Part shown: positions 21,055 through 31,008 of the stretch, one piece after another
Layout of the letters: every line of letters begins with the position of its first letter
Position numbering within the stretch: position 1 is the first letter of the stretch
NCBI RefSeq assembly: GCF_000243095.1
Contig: NZ_AHJE01000032.1
Location: 1 to 60,926, forward strand
Source: Cupriavidus basilensis OR16
GTDB taxonomy: Bacteria > Pseudomonadota > Gammaproteobacteria > Burkholderiales > Burkholderiaceae
Length of the DNA: 60,926 nt
Direction: 5' to 3'
Position numbers and translations under genes: made by a program
The notes under the pieces: model-generated
The model's database searches: none
What the model saw: only the letters and a program-made list of their open reading frames with translations
What the model was told of the DNA's origin: nothing

Positions 21055-21822
21055 ATGAAAATCTCAGTCGTACTGATTACAAAAAACGAGGCACACAACA
21101 TCCGGGAGTGCCTGGAAAGCGTGTCCTGGTGCGACCGCGCGATTATAGTGGATTCAGGTAGCCGGGACGGCACGGTCGAACTGGCCCGCAGCCTGGGCGC
21201 GGAGGTCTTCGAAACCGAGCACTGGCCCGGCTTCGGCGCCCAGAAAAACCTGGCGGTATCCAAGGCCGACGGCGACTGGATCTTCTCGATCGACGCGGAC
21301 GAACGGGTCACCCCCGAGCTGCGCGACGAGATTCTCGCCGCGGTCGCTTCGGGCCAGTCCGACGCGTACGAGGTACCTCGCCTGTCGCGCTTTTGCGGCC
21401 GCTTCATCCGTCACGGCGGCTGGTATCCCGACTACGTCACACGGCTGTTCCGCCGTGGCCGCGCCCGCTTCACCGACGATCTCGTGCACGAGCGCGTGGT
21501 GGCCGATGCGCCGGTCGGCAGGCTCAATTCGCCGCTGCTGCATTACACCTACGACGATTTCTCGCAGGTGCTGCAAAAGGTCGACAAATACTCCAGCCTG
21601 GGCGCCCAGCAGGGCTTCGCGCGCGGCAAGACGGCGTCGCCCGCCAGTGCCGTGCTGCATGGCGCCTGGGCGTTTCTGCGGACCTACCTGCTGCGCCGCG
21701 GTTTCCTGGACGGCGCGCAGGGGCTCGGCGTGGCGCTGATGAATGGCCAGGCCAGCTACTACAAATACATCAAGCTGTGGTACCTGCAGCAGAAGACCGA
21801 GCGGCAGGCGCCGCCACGGTAA
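21055..21822 (+). CDS. Family 2 glycosyltransferase (LPS core, WaaE/KdtX-like)
   Basis: A 255-residue cytoplasmic GT-A glycosyltransferase. The opening MKISVVLITKNEAHNIREC, VDSGSRDGT at about 33-40 and DADE at residues 80-83 (DxD-type metal site) are typical of the WaaE/KdtX group that adds a sugar to the inner LPS core. The donor and acceptor are not provable by eye. The ribosome site is poor. The 3' end overlaps the 3' end of the convergent glycosyltransferase gene by 53 bases. Confidence 0.88.
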   Translation: MKISVVLITKNEAHNIRECLESVSWCDRAIIVDSGSRDGTVELARSLGAEVFETEHWPGFGAQKNLAVSKADGDWIFSIDADERVTPELRDEILAAVASGQSDAYEVPRLSRFCGRFIRHGGWYPDYVTRLFRRGRARFTDDLVHERVVADAPVGRLNSPLLHYTYDDFSQVLQKVDKYSSLGAQQGFARGKTASPASAVLHGAWAFLRTYLLRRGFLDGAQGLGVALMNGQASYYKYIKLWYLQQKTERQAPPR

Positions 21823-23026
21823 GGGCTGCCGCCCCTGCCTGAGGCGCTCCCAACAGCGTATCGACACAAGCGCTGAAGGCCGCCGAGGTAGGACCAAAGC
21901 CCATCTGTTCGATGTGGACCGCCGCATAGGCCAGCAGCCGGGCACGCAGCGGCGCGTCCTCGAGCCCGAGGCGAATCGCCTCCGCCAGTGCTGGCGCATC
22001 GCCAACCGGCGTCAGCAGGCCGGCCTTGCCCTCGCCCAGGATCTCGCGCGGGCCCACCGGGCAATCGGTGCTCACCACCAGCTGGCCCAGCGCCATGCCC
22101 TCGAGCAGCACATTGGGCAGCCCCTCCATCTTGGAGCTGAACGCCATCAACCGCGCATGGTGGATCCAGGCATAGGGATTGGCCTGGAAACCGGCAAAGC
22201 TGACGCGCTCGCTGATGCCGAGCTCGCGCGTGAGCGCTTCGAGCCGGCCGCGCGACGCGCCGTCGCCCACCAGCACCAGCCGCTCGCACAAGCCCGTGCC
22301 CCTGACCAGCGCCGCGTAGGCCCGCAGCAGCGTGGTGAAATCCTTCTGGCTCTCCTCCAGCCGCCCCACCGATACGATGTAGGGATGGGCGGGCGGCGTG
22401 AAAGGCGCCTTGCCGAGCGCGCGGATGCGATCCAGGTCGGTGGCGTTGTACAGGCGGACGAATTTTCCAGCGGCTTCGGGAATCAGCGCCCGCGCGTCGG
22501 CCAGCATGCTGTCGTTGAGCACCACGATCCGGTCATAGTGCTCGCGGCACTGGCGCCGCAGCTTACGCAGCTTGCGGCGGTTCTCGTGCTCCAGATGGGC
22601 CACGCTGAAATGCTGGTAGCCAATCATCGGCACCGGCAGGCGGCCGGTCAGCCGCGACAGCGACATGTCGTAGTCGATGACCAGGTCATAGTCCCGCGCG
22701 ATGCCGCGGAAGCGCCGGTTGACCAGCGGCTTGCGCAGCGGCGGCAACAGCACTTCTTCGTAGATCTTGCCCAGCGGGCCCAGCTTGCCGGCTTTTTTCA
22801 GTTGCCGGCAGCGCGAGAGCCAGGCCTCCGGCGCGAGGATATGGATCTTGACGTCCGGCGGCAGCATCGCGCGGAAATGCGTCTCCAGCGCCTCGGTCGG
22901 ATAGGTCAGCGTCAGGCCGATCTCGAAGCGCTCTCGGTCCAGCGAGGCCAGCAGCGACACCAGCGAGGTCTCGATGCCGCCACGCAGGAAGTGGGTCAGG
23001 TGAAAGAGGATGCGTTGCTTGGCCAT
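21770..23026 (-). CDS. Family 4 glycosyltransferase
   Basis: A 418-residue GT-B glycosyltransferase probably acting in LPS or surface polysaccharide synthesis. The N-terminal domain has the glycine motif LTHFLRGGIETSLVSLLAS. The C-terminal donor domain shows PYIVSVGRLEESQKDFTTLL, LVLVGDGASRG and the E-x7-E motif in MEGLPNVLLEGMALG. MAKQRILFHL is chosen as the start because the upstream frame is low complexity. The C-terminus ends in an Ala/Thr/Ser-rich tail that runs under the end of the convergent GT2 gene. Sugar specificity is unknown. Confidence 0.88.
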   Translation of the reverse strand: MAKQRILFHLTHFLRGGIETSLVSLLASLDRERFEIGLTLTYPTEALETHFRAMLPPDVKIHILAPEAWLSRCRQLKKAGKLGPLGKIYEEVLLPPLRKPLVNRRFRGIARDYDLVIDYDMSLSRLTGRLPVPMIGYQHFSVAHLEHENRRKLRKLRRQCREHYDRIVVLNDSMLADARALIPEAAGKFVRLYNATDLDRIRALGKAPFTPPAHPYIVSVGRLEESQKDFTTLLRAYAALVRGTGLCERLVLVGDGASRGRLEALTRELGISERVSFAGFQANPYAWIHHARLMAFSSKMEGLPNVLLEGMALGQLVVSTDCPVGPREILGEGKAGLLTPVGDAPALAEAIRLGLEDAPLRARLLAYAAVHIEQMGFGPTSAAFSACVDTLLGAPQAGAAALTVAAPAARSSAAGTTA

Positions 23027-23121
23027 GCGGGGCTTGTGTAATCCATGGAAAGACGGGATGGACGGCAGCAATACCGGCCAGGGCGGCGCAATGCCGTTGC
23101 CGCCCTGCCGGCAAGCCCGGG

Positions 23122-26100
23122 TCAGCCGTACAGCATGCGGACATTCTCGCCTGACAGCGCCGCGCGGAAACTTGCCAGGGCGTCGTCGGAGGGCGTTACC
23201 AGCCATTGCCGGCCCAGCTCCGCCTCGCAGCGCGCGCCGGTGGTGGCGTAGCTCACGCGCACCGGCACGCCAGGCGTATTGGCCACGTTTGCCAGGTAGG
23301 GCGTGAGCAGCTCGCGCAGCAACTCGGTGGAGGCATTGCCGTTGAAGGCCAGTCCCACCGCTTCTGCGTACTTGGCACGCGCCGCCACCAGGTCCATCAC
23401 AGATTCCGCGGTGAAACGCACGCCGCCGGTAAAGGTGTCATGGCGGGCATTGCCCTGCACGATCACCATCTCGTCCTCGCGGAACATATGGCGGTTGGCA
23501 TCGAACAATTCGTTGAACACCGTCATCTCGACCTGACCGGTGCCGTCGTCGAGCAAGACGATCAGCATCTTGCCGCGCTGCGTCATCTGGGTGCGCATGC
23601 CAGTGATGACACCAGCGATGACCTTGCCGCGCACGTCGCGGCCGTAGCCGCCGCCATTGCCCTGCACTTCCTTTTCCAGGCCGGCCAGCGTGCCCTTGAG
23701 GAAGCGGCCGACTTCGTCGCGATAAGCATCGAACAAATGGCCGGAGAAGTAATAGCCCAGCGCCTGCTTCTCCTCCTGCAGCATCCGCTTGGGCGCCCAG
23801 GCCGGCTCATCGACGAGCTCGGGACGATGCGATTCGCCGGCGTCGGCCATCAGGTCGAACAACGACACCTGGTTGGCCGATTCGGCCTTCTGCTCGGCGG
23901 CTTCCATGGCGCGCGACACCGAGGCCAGCAACTGGCCGCGATTATCGTTCAGGCTGTCGAAGGCGCCAGCGCGGATCAGTGCCTCGATGGTGCGGCGGTT
24001 GACCTGGCGGCGATCCACGCGTTCACAGAAATCGAACAGGTCGGCAAAGGGCTTCTCCTCGCGAGCGCGCAGGATGTCCTCGATCGCGCCCTGCCCCGAG
24101 CCCTTGATGCCGCCAAGGCCGTAGCGGATGGTCTTGGCATCGGTCGGCGCGAAGCGGTATTCACTGGCGTTGACATCTGGCGGCAACACCTGGAGCTTGT
24201 TGAGCTTGCAATCGTCAAAGAGGATCTTGACCTTGTCGGTGTCGTCCATGGCGAGCGACATATTCGCTGCCATGAACGCGGCCGGATGGTGCGCCTTGAG
24301 CCAGGCCGTGTAGTAGGCCAGCAATGCGTAAGCGGCTGCGTGCGACTTGTTGAAGCCGTAGCCCGCGAACTTTTCCATCAGGTCGAAGGTGTCGTCGGCC
24401 TTCTCGGCGGTCAGGCCGTTCTTGGCAGCCCCCTCGCGAAACAGCTCGCGGTGCTGGGCCATTTCCTCGGCCTTCTTCTTGCCCATGGCGCGGCGCAGCA
24501 AGTCGGCGCCGCCCAGCGAGTACCCGCCGATGATCTGCGCCATCTGCATCACCTGCTCCTGGTAGACCATGATGCCGTAGGTCTCCTTGAGCACCGGCTC
24601 GACGCGCGGGTCCGGGTACTCCACCTTCTCGCGGCCGTGCTTACGGGCGCAGAAGCTGGGGATCAGGTCCATCGGGCCCGGGCGGTAGAGTGCCACCAGC
24701 GCGATGATGTCCTCGAAGCGGTCAGGCTTGGCGTCCTTCAGCATGCCCTGCATGCCGCGGCTTTCCAGCTGGAACACAGCGACCGTATTGGCCGTCTTGA
24801 GGATGTCGAATGCCTTGCTGTCGTCGAGCGGGATGTGGCTGCAGTTCCAGTCCGCCATGGACGGATCGAGCCTGCGGATATAGCGCTCGGCCCAGTCCAG
24901 GATGGTCAGCGTGGTCAGGCCCAAGAAGTCGAACTTCACCAGGCCGGCGGCTTCCACGTCGTCCTTGTCGTACTGGCTGACCACACCGCTCATGCCGTCG
25001 TTCTGCGCGCCCTGGGTGTAGAGCGGGCAGAAGTCCGTCAGCTTGCCCGGGGCGATCAGCACGCCGCCGGCGTGCATGCCGACGTTACGCGTCATGCCTT
25101 CCACGCGCTGGGCCAGCTCCAGCAGCTGGCGCACTTCTTCTTCGTTCTTCTCGCGCTCGGTCAAGAGCGGCTCTTCCTTCTTGGCTTCCTCGATGGTGAC
25201 GAGCTTGCCCGGCTTGAAGGGGATCAGCTTGGCGATGCCATCGACAAAGCCATAGCCCAGGTCCAGCACGCGGCCCACGTCGCGCACCGCGGCCTTGGCG
25301 GCCATGGTGCCGAAGGTGGCGATCTGGGATACCGCGGCGTGGCCATACTTCTCCTTCACGTACGTGATAACGCGATCACGTCCCTGCTGGCAGAAGTCGA
25401 TGTCGAAGTCGGGCATCGAAACCCGTTCCGGGTTCAGGAACCGTTCGAACAGCAGCGCGTACTTGAGCGGGTCCAGATCGGTAATGCCGAGCGCATAGGC
25501 CACCAGCGAACCGGCACCGGAGCCCCGTCCCGGGCCGACCGGCACGCCGTTGTTCTTGGCCCAGTTGATAAAGTCCGCCACGATCAGGAAGTAGCCGGGG
25601 AAGCCCATCTTGATGATGGTGCCGGTCTCGAACTCCAGCCGCGCGTAGTACTCGGGGCGCCTGGCCTCGCGCACGGCTTCGTCGGGGAACAGCACCGGCA
25701 TGCGCTTTTCCAGGCCTTCCTTGGCCAGGTGCACGAGGTAGTCGTCGAGCGACATGCCGTCGGGCGTCGGAAACAGCGGCAGGCGCGGCTTGCCCAGCTC
25801 CAGCGTGAGGTTGCAGCGGCGTGCGATCTGCACCGCGTTTTCCAGCGCGGACGGGATGTCGGCGAACAACGCGCACATCTCGTCCTGGGTCTTGAAGTAC
25901 TGGTCGGTGGTGAAGCGCCGCACGCGGCGGGGGTTGGCCAGCAGCTCGCCTTCGGCGATGCAGGTACGGGCCTCGTGCGCGGTGAAATCGTCGGGCGTCA
26001 TGAACTGCACCGGGTGGGTTGCCACCACCGGCAGGCGCAGCCTGGCCGCCAGCTGCACCGCCTGCTGCACATAAGCATCGGTGCCGGGCAGGCCTGCGCG

Positions 26101-26634
26101 CTGCAGCTCGATGTAGAAGCGCTGCGGGAACACCTTTGCCCAATGCGCGGCAGCCTGCGCCGCGGCCGCATCGTTACCATTGGCCAGCGCCATGCCGATG
26201 TCGCCGCCCATGGCGCCAGACAGCACAATCAGGCCGGTGGCCAGCGGCTGGCCCTCTTCACCGGCTTCGTCGAACCAGGCCGGGTCGATCTCGGCGCGGC
26301 CGCGGTACTGGTTGGAAAGCCACGCGCGCGACAGCAACACGCAGAGATTGAGGTAGCCAATCCGGTCCTGGACCAGCAGCAGCAAGCGCGTCGGCTTGTC
26401 GCGATCGTCGGCGTTGGTCAACCAGACGTCGGCGCCGACCACGGGCTTGACGCCGCCGCCACGTGCTTCCTTGTAGAAGCGGATCAGGCCGAAGGCATTG
26501 GCCAGGTCGGTCAGGGCGAGCGCGCCCATGCCATCGGTGGCCGCAGCCTTGACGGCATCGTCCAGGCGTACGATGCCGTCGACGACGGAGTATTCGGAAT
26601 GGAGACGGAGATGAACGAAGCGAGGTGCAGACAT
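23122..26634 (-). CDS. dnaE: DNA polymerase III alpha subunit
   Basis: The 1170-residue replicative polymerase catalytic subunit, of normal length. The N-terminal PHP domain starts VHLRLHSEYSVVDG. The palm aspartates lie in MPDFDIDF (about residue 407) and VKFDFLGL (about 565). The tiny OB-fold region with GVITGMRTQMTQRGKM is near residue 1000 and the C-terminus is complete. It belongs to the DnaE1 type rather than the mutagenic ImuC/DnaE2 type, given its length and the absence of imuA/imuB. It is divergent from trhO with 182 bases between the starts. Confidence 0.97.
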   Translation of the reverse strand: MSAPRFVHLRLHSEYSVVDGIVRLDDAVKAAATDGMGALALTDLANAFGLIRFYKEARGGGVKPVVGADVWLTNADDRDKPTRLLLLVQDRIGYLNLCVLLSRAWLSNQYRGRAEIDPAWFDEAGEEGQPLATGLIVLSGAMGGDIGMALANGNDAAAAQAAAHWAKVFPQRFYIELQRAGLPGTDAYVQQAVQLAARLRLPVVATHPVQFMTPDDFTAHEARTCIAEGELLANPRRVRRFTTDQYFKTQDEMCALFADIPSALENAVQIARRCNLTLELGKPRLPLFPTPDGMSLDDYLVHLAKEGLEKRMPVLFPDEAVREARRPEYYARLEFETGTIIKMGFPGYFLIVADFINWAKNNGVPVGPGRGSGAGSLVAYALGITDLDPLKYALLFERFLNPERVSMPDFDIDFCQQGRDRVITYVKEKYGHAAVSQIATFGTMAAKAAVRDVGRVLDLGYGFVDGIAKLIPFKPGKLVTIEEAKKEEPLLTEREKNEEEVRQLLELAQRVEGMTRNVGMHAGGVLIAPGKLTDFCPLYTQGAQNDGMSGVVSQYDKDDVEAAGLVKFDFLGLTTLTILDWAERYIRRLDPSMADWNCSHIPLDDSKAFDILKTANTVAVFQLESRGMQGMLKDAKPDRFEDIIALVALYRPGPMDLIPSFCARKHGREKVEYPDPRVEPVLKETYGIMVYQEQVMQMAQIIGGYSLGGADLLRRAMGKKKAEEMAQHRELFREGAAKNGLTAEKADDTFDLMEKFAGYGFNKSHAAAYALLAYYTAWLKAHHPAAFMAANMSLAMDDTDKVKILFDDCKLNKLQVLPPDVNASEYRFAPTDAKTIRYGLGGIKGSGQGAIEDILRAREEKPFADLFDFCERVDRRQVNRRTIEALIRAGAFDSLNDNRGQLLASVSRAMEAAEQKAESANQVSLFDLMADAGESHRPELVDEPAWAPKRMLQEEKQALGYYFSGHLFDAYRDEVGRFLKGTLAGLEKEVQGNGGGYGRDVRGKVIAGVITGMRTQMTQRGKMLIVLLDDGTGQVEMTVFNELFDANRHMFREDEMVIVQGNARHDTFTGGVRFTAESVMDLVAARAKYAEAVGLAFNGNASTELLRELLTPYLANVANTPGVPVRVSYATTGARCEAELGRQWLVTPSDDALASFRAALSGENVRMLYG

Positions 26635-26747
26635 GGCCGTAATTGTACCGGCTCGGCATGTCCGCGCCTGCCTTCTTTGCGCCCCTGGCCCGCTGGCAAG
26701 ACTGAGCCGGGCGCTCGGAAAAGATCAGCGCGAGGCCCGCAAGGCGC

Positions 26748-26753
26748 TATAAT
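26748..26753 (+). promoter_or_regulatory. -10 element for trhO
   Basis: A perfect TATAAT lies 63 bases before the trhO start codon in the dnaE-trhO divergent region. The -35 element is weak. Confidence 0.5.
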
Positions 26754-26816
26754 TTCGCCTTTCCAATCAGGCAGTTACCGCGCGACCACAAGGCGCGGGC
26801 CCGTCGCGCGCCACCT

Positions 26817-27665
26817 ATGCAGATCGTAAATATCTCCGCTTACAAATTCGTCTCGCTCGACGATATCCCGGTCTTGCGTCCGGAAATGCGCGCCCGCTGT
26901 GAAGCGCATGGGCTCAAGGGCACGATCCTGCTCGCGCCGGAAGGCATCAACCTGTTCCTGGCCGGCGTGCGCGAGGCCATCGACGGCTTCCTCGGCTGGC
27001 TGCACGCCGACCCGCGCTTTGCCGATATCGAGCCCAAGGAGAGCCTGTCGGAAAACCAGCCCTTCAAGCGCATGCTGGTGCGCGAGAAGAAGGAAATCAT
27101 CACCATGAAGATGCCGCTGATCCGCCCCGAGGCGGGTCGCGCGCCGGCGGTGACGCCGGTCGAGCTCAAGCGCTGGCTGGACCAGGGCCACGACGATGCC
27201 GGCCGCCCGGTGGTGATGCTGGATACACGCAATGCCTTTGAGGTCGCCGTCGGCACGTTCGAGCAGGCGGTCGACTACGACATCGCCAAGTTCAGCGATT
27301 TCCCGCCAGCCATTGCCGCGCACAAGGCGGAGTTCGAGGGCAAGACCATCGTGTCGTTCTGCACCGGCGGCATTCGCTGCGAGAAAGCCGCCATCCACAT
27401 GCAGGAAGCCGGCATCGAGCACGTCTACCAGCTCGAGGGCGGCATCCTGAAGTATTTCGAGGAAGTCGGCGGCAGCCACTATCAGGGCGACTGCTTCGTC
27501 TTCGACTACCGCACCGCGCTGAACCCTAGCCTGGAACCGGCCGGCCCCAGGCAATGCTTTGCCTGCCGCGCCGTGGTCACCGCCGAGGAACAGCAAAGCC
27601 CGCACTACGTGGTGGGCAAGAGTTGCCCGCGCTGCATCGGGGAAGATGCGGCGGCCGCAGCCTGA
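26817..27665 (+). CDS. trhO: tRNA uridine-34 hydroxylase (rhodanese-fold TrhO/YceA family)
   Basis: A 282-residue enzyme that uses oxygen to form 5-hydroxyuridine at tRNA position 34. The N-terminal domain is followed by a rhodanese domain with [17 protein letters not shown] and the active loop [11 protein letters not shown], whose first cysteine (C182) is the reactive one. The C-terminal region has two CxxC-type pairs (CFACRAV and CPRC), consistent with a zinc site. The frame is intact, with its own TATAAT promoter. Confidence 0.92.
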   Translation: MQIVNISAYKFVSLDDIPVLRPEMRARCEAHGLKGTILLAPEGINLFLAGVREAIDGFLGWLHADPRFADIEPKESLSENQPFKRMLVREKKEIITMKMPLIRPEAGRAPAVTPVELKRWLDQGHDDAGRPVVMLDTRNAFEVAVGTFEQAVDYDIAKFSDFPPAIAAHKAEFEGKTIVSFCTGGIRCEKAAIHMQEAGIEHVYQLEGGILKYFEEVGGSHYQGDCFVFDYRTALNPSLEPAGPRQCFACRAVVTAEEQQSPHYVVGKSCPRCIGEDAAAAA

Positions 27666-27680
27666 GCGCGGGGGCCGCCC

Positions 27681-28361
27681 TCAGGCTGCCAGCAAGTGAT
27701 AAAGGTTGCGCAGCATGCCGGCAGTGGCCCCCCAGATAAACCGGTGGCCGCCATCCTCGCGCGGGAAGGGCATGGCGTAGAACAGCCGCTCGCCGTCCAC
27801 CCAGCGGAACAGGCGCTGCTGGTGATGCGACGGGTCCATCAGGAAACCCAGCGGCACTTCGAAGACATCGGCGACCTCGCGCGCATCCGGGCGCAGCGTG
27901 AAACCATTGCGGACCAGGCCCACCACCGGGCTCACATGGAAGCCGGTGCCCGTGATGTAGTCGGGCAAGCTACCCAGCACTTCCACGTAATCGCGCGCCA
28001 GCCCCACCTCTTCTTCGGTCTCACGCAGCGCCGTGGCAGTCCGGTCGATATCGAACGCCTCGTGCCTCCCACCCGGGAAACTGATCTGCCCCGCGTGCGC
28101 GCTCAGGTTGGCGTTGCGCTCGGTCAGCAGCACGGTCAGCCCATCCTCGCGCTCCACCAACGGTACCAGCACGGCGGCATCGCGCAGCTTCAGGCTGCGG
28201 TCGTAGGCGCGCGACTCATCGGTCAGCTCGGGATCCCAGGCAGGTGGCGACTGGAGCCGGTGACGGATAAATTCCGGCTGCAGGCGCACATCCGCCAGCG
28301 GCGGGTGCCTGGAATCGGTTGCGACGATGGGGAGGGATTCGGGATCAAAGGCAGGACGCAT
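27681..28361 (-). CDS. NUDIX hydrolase, coenzyme A pyrophosphatase type
   Basis: A 226-residue NUDIX enzyme of the NudL/CoA-pyrophosphatase branch, which cleaves CoA and derivatives. The NUDIX box runs from GGRHEAFD to ALRETEEEVGL, with the metal-binding REtEEvG glutamates intact. The family-specific stretch VLLTERNANLSAHAGQISFPGG precedes it. I chose the ATG at 28361 (MRPAFDPES); more upstream in-frame sequence lies in the terminator region of the rplS operon. It is convergent with trhO, 15 bases apart. Confidence 0.88.
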   Translation of the reverse strand: MRPAFDPESLPIVATDSRHPPLADVRLQPEFIRHRLQSPPAWDPELTDESRAYDRSLKLRDAAVLVPLVEREDGLTVLLTERNANLSAHAGQISFPGGRHEAFDIDRTATALRETEEEVGLARDYVEVLGSLPDYITGTGFHVSPVVGLVRNGFTLRPDAREVADVFEVPLGFLMDPSHHQQRLFRWVDGERLFYAMPFPREDGGHRFIWGATAGMLRNLYHLLAA

Positions 28362-28433
28362 AATCGGTACGAGTATGCCAGAAGCCGGCCAAACCGTTTT
28401 TGCTGCGACGCGGCAAACGCGGTGCGCCAAAAT

Positions 28434-28465
28434 GCAAAAAGGGCACCCGAAGGTGCCCTTTTTGC
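28434..28465 (-). terminator. Rho-independent terminator of the rpsP-rimM-trmD-rplS operon
   Basis: A perfect 14-base stem (GCAAAAAGGGCACC and complement) with a CGAA tetraloop, including the A and T tracts, lies 40 bases after the rplS stop. It separates the ribosomal operon from the NUDIX gene on the same strand. Confidence 0.85.
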
Positions 28466-28504
28466 GCAGTCTCGACCGGCAAGCCAATCGAGACAACTGG
28501 CGGC

Positions 28505-28912
28505 TTACTGAGCAGCAGCAGCCTTGGCAGCAGCCTTGGCCGGTGCCGACTTGTATGCCAGCTTTTCCTTGATCCGCGCGGACTTGCCCGAACGCTGACG
28601 CAGGTAGTACAGCTTGGCGCGGCGGACGTCACCACGGCGCTTCACTTCGATCGCTGCGATCAGCGGCGAGTACAGCTGGAACGTACGTTCCACGCCTTCA
28701 CCCGACGAAATCTTGCGCACGATGAAGGACGAATTCAGGCCACGATTGCGCTTGGCAATCACGACGCCTTCATAAGCCTGGACACGCTTGCGGCTACCTT
28801 CCACCACGTTCACGCTGACGATCACGGTGTCGCCGGGCGCAAATGCGGGGATGGTCTTGTTCGCGGTCAGACGCGCGATTTCGTCTTTCTCGATCAGCTC
28901 GATGATGTTCAT
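28505..28912 (-). CDS. rplS: 50S ribosomal protein L19
   Basis: Large-subunit protein bL19 at the 30S-50S interface. It opens [16 protein letters not shown], with [37 protein letters not shown] sequence in the middle and [18 protein letters not shown] near the end. At 135 residues it is about 20 longer than E. coli L19 owing to an Ala/Lys-rich tail ([14 protein letters not shown]). It is the last gene of the operon; a strong terminator follows. Confidence 0.97.
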   Translation of the reverse strand: MNIIELIEKDEIARLTANKTIPAFAPGDTVIVSVNVVEGSRKRVQAYEGVVIAKRNRGLNSSFIVRKISSGEGVERTFQLYSPLIAAIEVKRRGDVRRAKLYYLRQRSGKSARIKEKLAYKSAPAKAAAKAAAAQ

Positions 28913-28987
28913 CGTTTCTTCTCCTTGTCCATCATGCCGACGTTGTATGCCCCAGGCATGGCCTGGGCCCCGGCAGAGGATGGGGTT

Positions 28988-29794
28988 TCACTTGGCAGGA
29001 GCGAGCTCCCGCCCTTCTTTCGCCAGCCATGCCGACAGGAATTTCTCGTCGACCCGGCTCAGCAACCCTTGACTGCGCGCTGCCTCGATCAGATCGGGGC
29101 GCTTCTTCGCAGTATTTGCCAGCGCCTGCTGGCGCCGCCACTTCTCGATCTCGGCATGATGGCCCCCGAGCAGGATATCGGGTACCCGCACACCTTCGTA
29201 TTCTTCCGGCCGCGTGTAATGCGGACAGTCCAGCAGCCCGTTGACGAAGCTGTCTTGAACCGCGGACTGGGCATCACCCAGCACACCCGGCAAATGCCTG
29301 ACCACCGCGTCGATCACGGCCATGGCCGGCAACTCGCCGCCCGACAGCACGAAATCGCCGAGGCTGATTTCCTCATCCACCCGCCGCTCGATCAACCGCT
29401 GGTCGATGGCTTCATAGCGGCCACACAGCATCACCAGGCCTGGACGTTGCGCCAGAGACATCACCTTTTGGTGCGTCAGCGGAGCGCCTTGCGGCGACAT
29501 CAGCACCACATGCGGCTTGACCGGCTCGCCCTGGCCTTCCGTGACGGCTTGCGCCGCCAGCTGTGCCGAACATGCCGCACCGATGGCATCTTCCAGCGGC
29601 TTGGCCAGCATTACCATGCCAGGGCCGCCGCCGTAAGGGCGATCGTCGATGGTACGGTAGTTGTCGCTGGTGAAATCGCGTGGATTCCAGGTGCGCAGCG
29701 TGTAGCGCTGCTGCTTTGCCGCCCGGCTGGTAATGCCCCAGTCGGTCAGCGCGCGGAACATCTCGGGAAACAGCGTGATTACGTCGAACTGCAT
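28988..29794 (-). CDS. trmD: tRNA (guanine-37-N1)-methyltransferase
   Basis: SPOUT methyltransferase that makes m1G37, preventing frameshifts. The start [13 protein letters not shown] has GGGAGAGG just upstream. The deep knot region shows [30 protein letters not shown] and the C-terminal DNA/tRNA-binding helices. At 268 residues the length is slightly above the usual 250-255. It lies between rimM and rplS in the conserved operon. Confidence 0.96.
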   Translation of the reverse strand: MQFDVITLFPEMFRALTDWGITSRAAKQQRYTLRTWNPRDFTSDNYRTIDDRPYGGGPGMVMLAKPLEDAIGAACSAQLAAQAVTEGQGEPVKPHVVLMSPQGAPLTHQKVMSLAQRPGLVMLCGRYEAIDQRLIERRVDEEISLGDFVLSGGELPAMAVIDAVVRHLPGVLGDAQSAVQDSFVNGLLDCPHYTRPEEYEGVRVPDILLGGHHAEIEKWRRQQALANTAKKRPDLIEAARSQGLLSRVDEKFLSAWLAKEGRELAPAK

Positions 29795-29860
29795 CCGCCT
29801 CTCCCTGTACTTGCCCACCGGCTAGCACCGGCCAAGCGAGCGTTGAGCGTTGCCCGCCGC

Positions 29861-30568
29861 TCAGTAATCCATGCCCCAGTCCACCACCACGCGCCTGGCC
29901 GATATATCGACCGAGCGCAGGAATGCGTCGACAAAGGGAATCAGGCGCTCACCGGCCTTGCCATCGGGCAAGGCATGCGCCACCTGCAGGATCTGGTGCG
30001 CACCGTTGTCGATCAGGCCGGACACTTCGCCCAGCAGCTCGCCCTGCTCATTGAACACGGCACAGCCGATCAGATCGACCCAGTAAAATTCGTTTTCATC
30101 CGGCGCGGGGAAATCCTCGCGACGAATCCAGACACGGCGACCCTTGAGCGCTTCCGAATGGTCGCGCTCGGACACACCGCTCGCCTGGGCCACTACGGTA
30201 CCGCTGTGCTCGCGGGACTGCACGATCTTCACGCACAAAGCCTCGGAGGCGACGGCGTCTGCCGCGCCAACCAGGCCGGTTGGCGGCGGTTTGAGCAGCC
30301 ACCAGCGGCGCGCATGCAATAGCGCGCTCGCATCGTCGGCATGTGGCTGGACCTTGATCCAGCCACGTATCCCATAAGCCGCGCCGATGTAACCGACCTC
30401 GATCAGGTCGTCCGGCAGCTTATCGGTGTACGCCAGCGCAACCGGCAACCCGGCTGCGCCTCGCTTGAGACTGGGCTTTTCCTGCTCACCGGCCTCGCGC
30501 CGGGCCGAGGGCTCGAGCGGCACATTGAGTGGCCGCCGCGCCGGGGCGCCTTGCTTGCGTTCTGTCAC
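29861..30568 (-). CDS. rimM: 16S rRNA processing protein RimM, N-terminally extended
   Basis: 30S assembly factor that binds ribosomal protein S19 and aids maturation of the 3' head domain. The RimM domain begins at about residue 55 (LIEVGYIGAAYGIRGWIKV), then a PRC-barrel domain with FYWVDLIGCAVFNEQGELLGEVSG and the ending LIPFVDAFLRSVD. The first 50 or so residues are basic and low in conservation; a later start is possible but no good ATG with a ribosome site sits closer. It is in the rpsP operon. Confidence 0.93.
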   Translation of the reverse strand: MTERKQGAPARRPLNVPLEPSARREAGEQEKPSLKRGAAGLPVALAYTDKLPDDLIEVGYIGAAYGIRGWIKVQPHADDASALLHARRWWLLKPPPTGLVGAADAVASEALCVKIVQSREHSGTVVAQASGVSERDHSEALKGRRVWIRREDFPAPDENEFYWVDLIGCAVFNEQGELLGEVSGLIDNGAHQILQVAHALPDGKAGERLIPFVDAFLRSVDISARRVVVDWGMDY

Positions 30569-30608
30569 GTGTCGTTTGCCACGCGTCGCGAAACGCGCGT
30601 CACAACAA

Positions 30609-30863
30609 TCAGGCTACAGCCTTGGCGGCGTTTTGCTTGACCAGACGGGCAACCGTCGGCGACAGCTGGGCGCCAACGCCGGTCCAGTACGTCAGGCGGT
30701 CTTGCACCAGACGCAGGCCTTCTTCGCTTGCCGAAGCCAGGGGGTTGTAGAAACCAATACGCTCGATGAAACGGCCATCGCGACGATTACGCGAGTCAGC
30801 AGCGACGATATTGAAGAAGGGGCGCTTCTTGCTGCCACCGCGAGCCAGACGGATTACGACCAT
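30609..30863 (-). CDS. rpsP: 30S ribosomal protein S16
   Basis: Small-subunit assembly protein bS16, 84 residues, opening [20 protein letters not shown] with [15 protein letters not shown]. It is the first gene of the operon rpsP-rimM-trmD-rplS. A promoter (TATACT with TTGTTT at 17-base spacing) lies 47 bases upstream. Confidence 0.97.
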   Translation of the reverse strand: MVVIRLARGGSKKRPFFNIVAADSRNRRDGRFIERIGFYNPLASASEEGLRLVQDRLTYWTGVGAQLSPTVARLVKQNAAKAVA

Positions 30864-30909
30864 GGGTTTGATTCCTCAGAAAACTTGATGTTCGAACACG
30901 AAACGCAAG

Positions 30910-30938
30910 AGTATAGACCAAATTCCGAGGCCAAACAA
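30910..30938 (-). promoter_or_regulatory. Promoter of the rpsP operon
   Basis: On the minus strand TTGTTT (30933-30938) and TATACT (30910-30915) are separated by 17 bases, in an AT-richer patch just upstream of rpsP. Confidence 0.6.
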
Positions 30939-31008
30939 ACACTTAGAGCGATTGACTCGACACCCGGCCACAGGCATCGTGGTGAAAACCCCGACAGGAG
31001 TGCTCACC

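Noticed and set aside
23206..26829. A 1207-codon open frame antisense to dnaE
   Set aside because: It mirrors dnaE codon use in GC-rich DNA; the protein is a His/Gln/Arg/Val-rich composition artefact with no domain.
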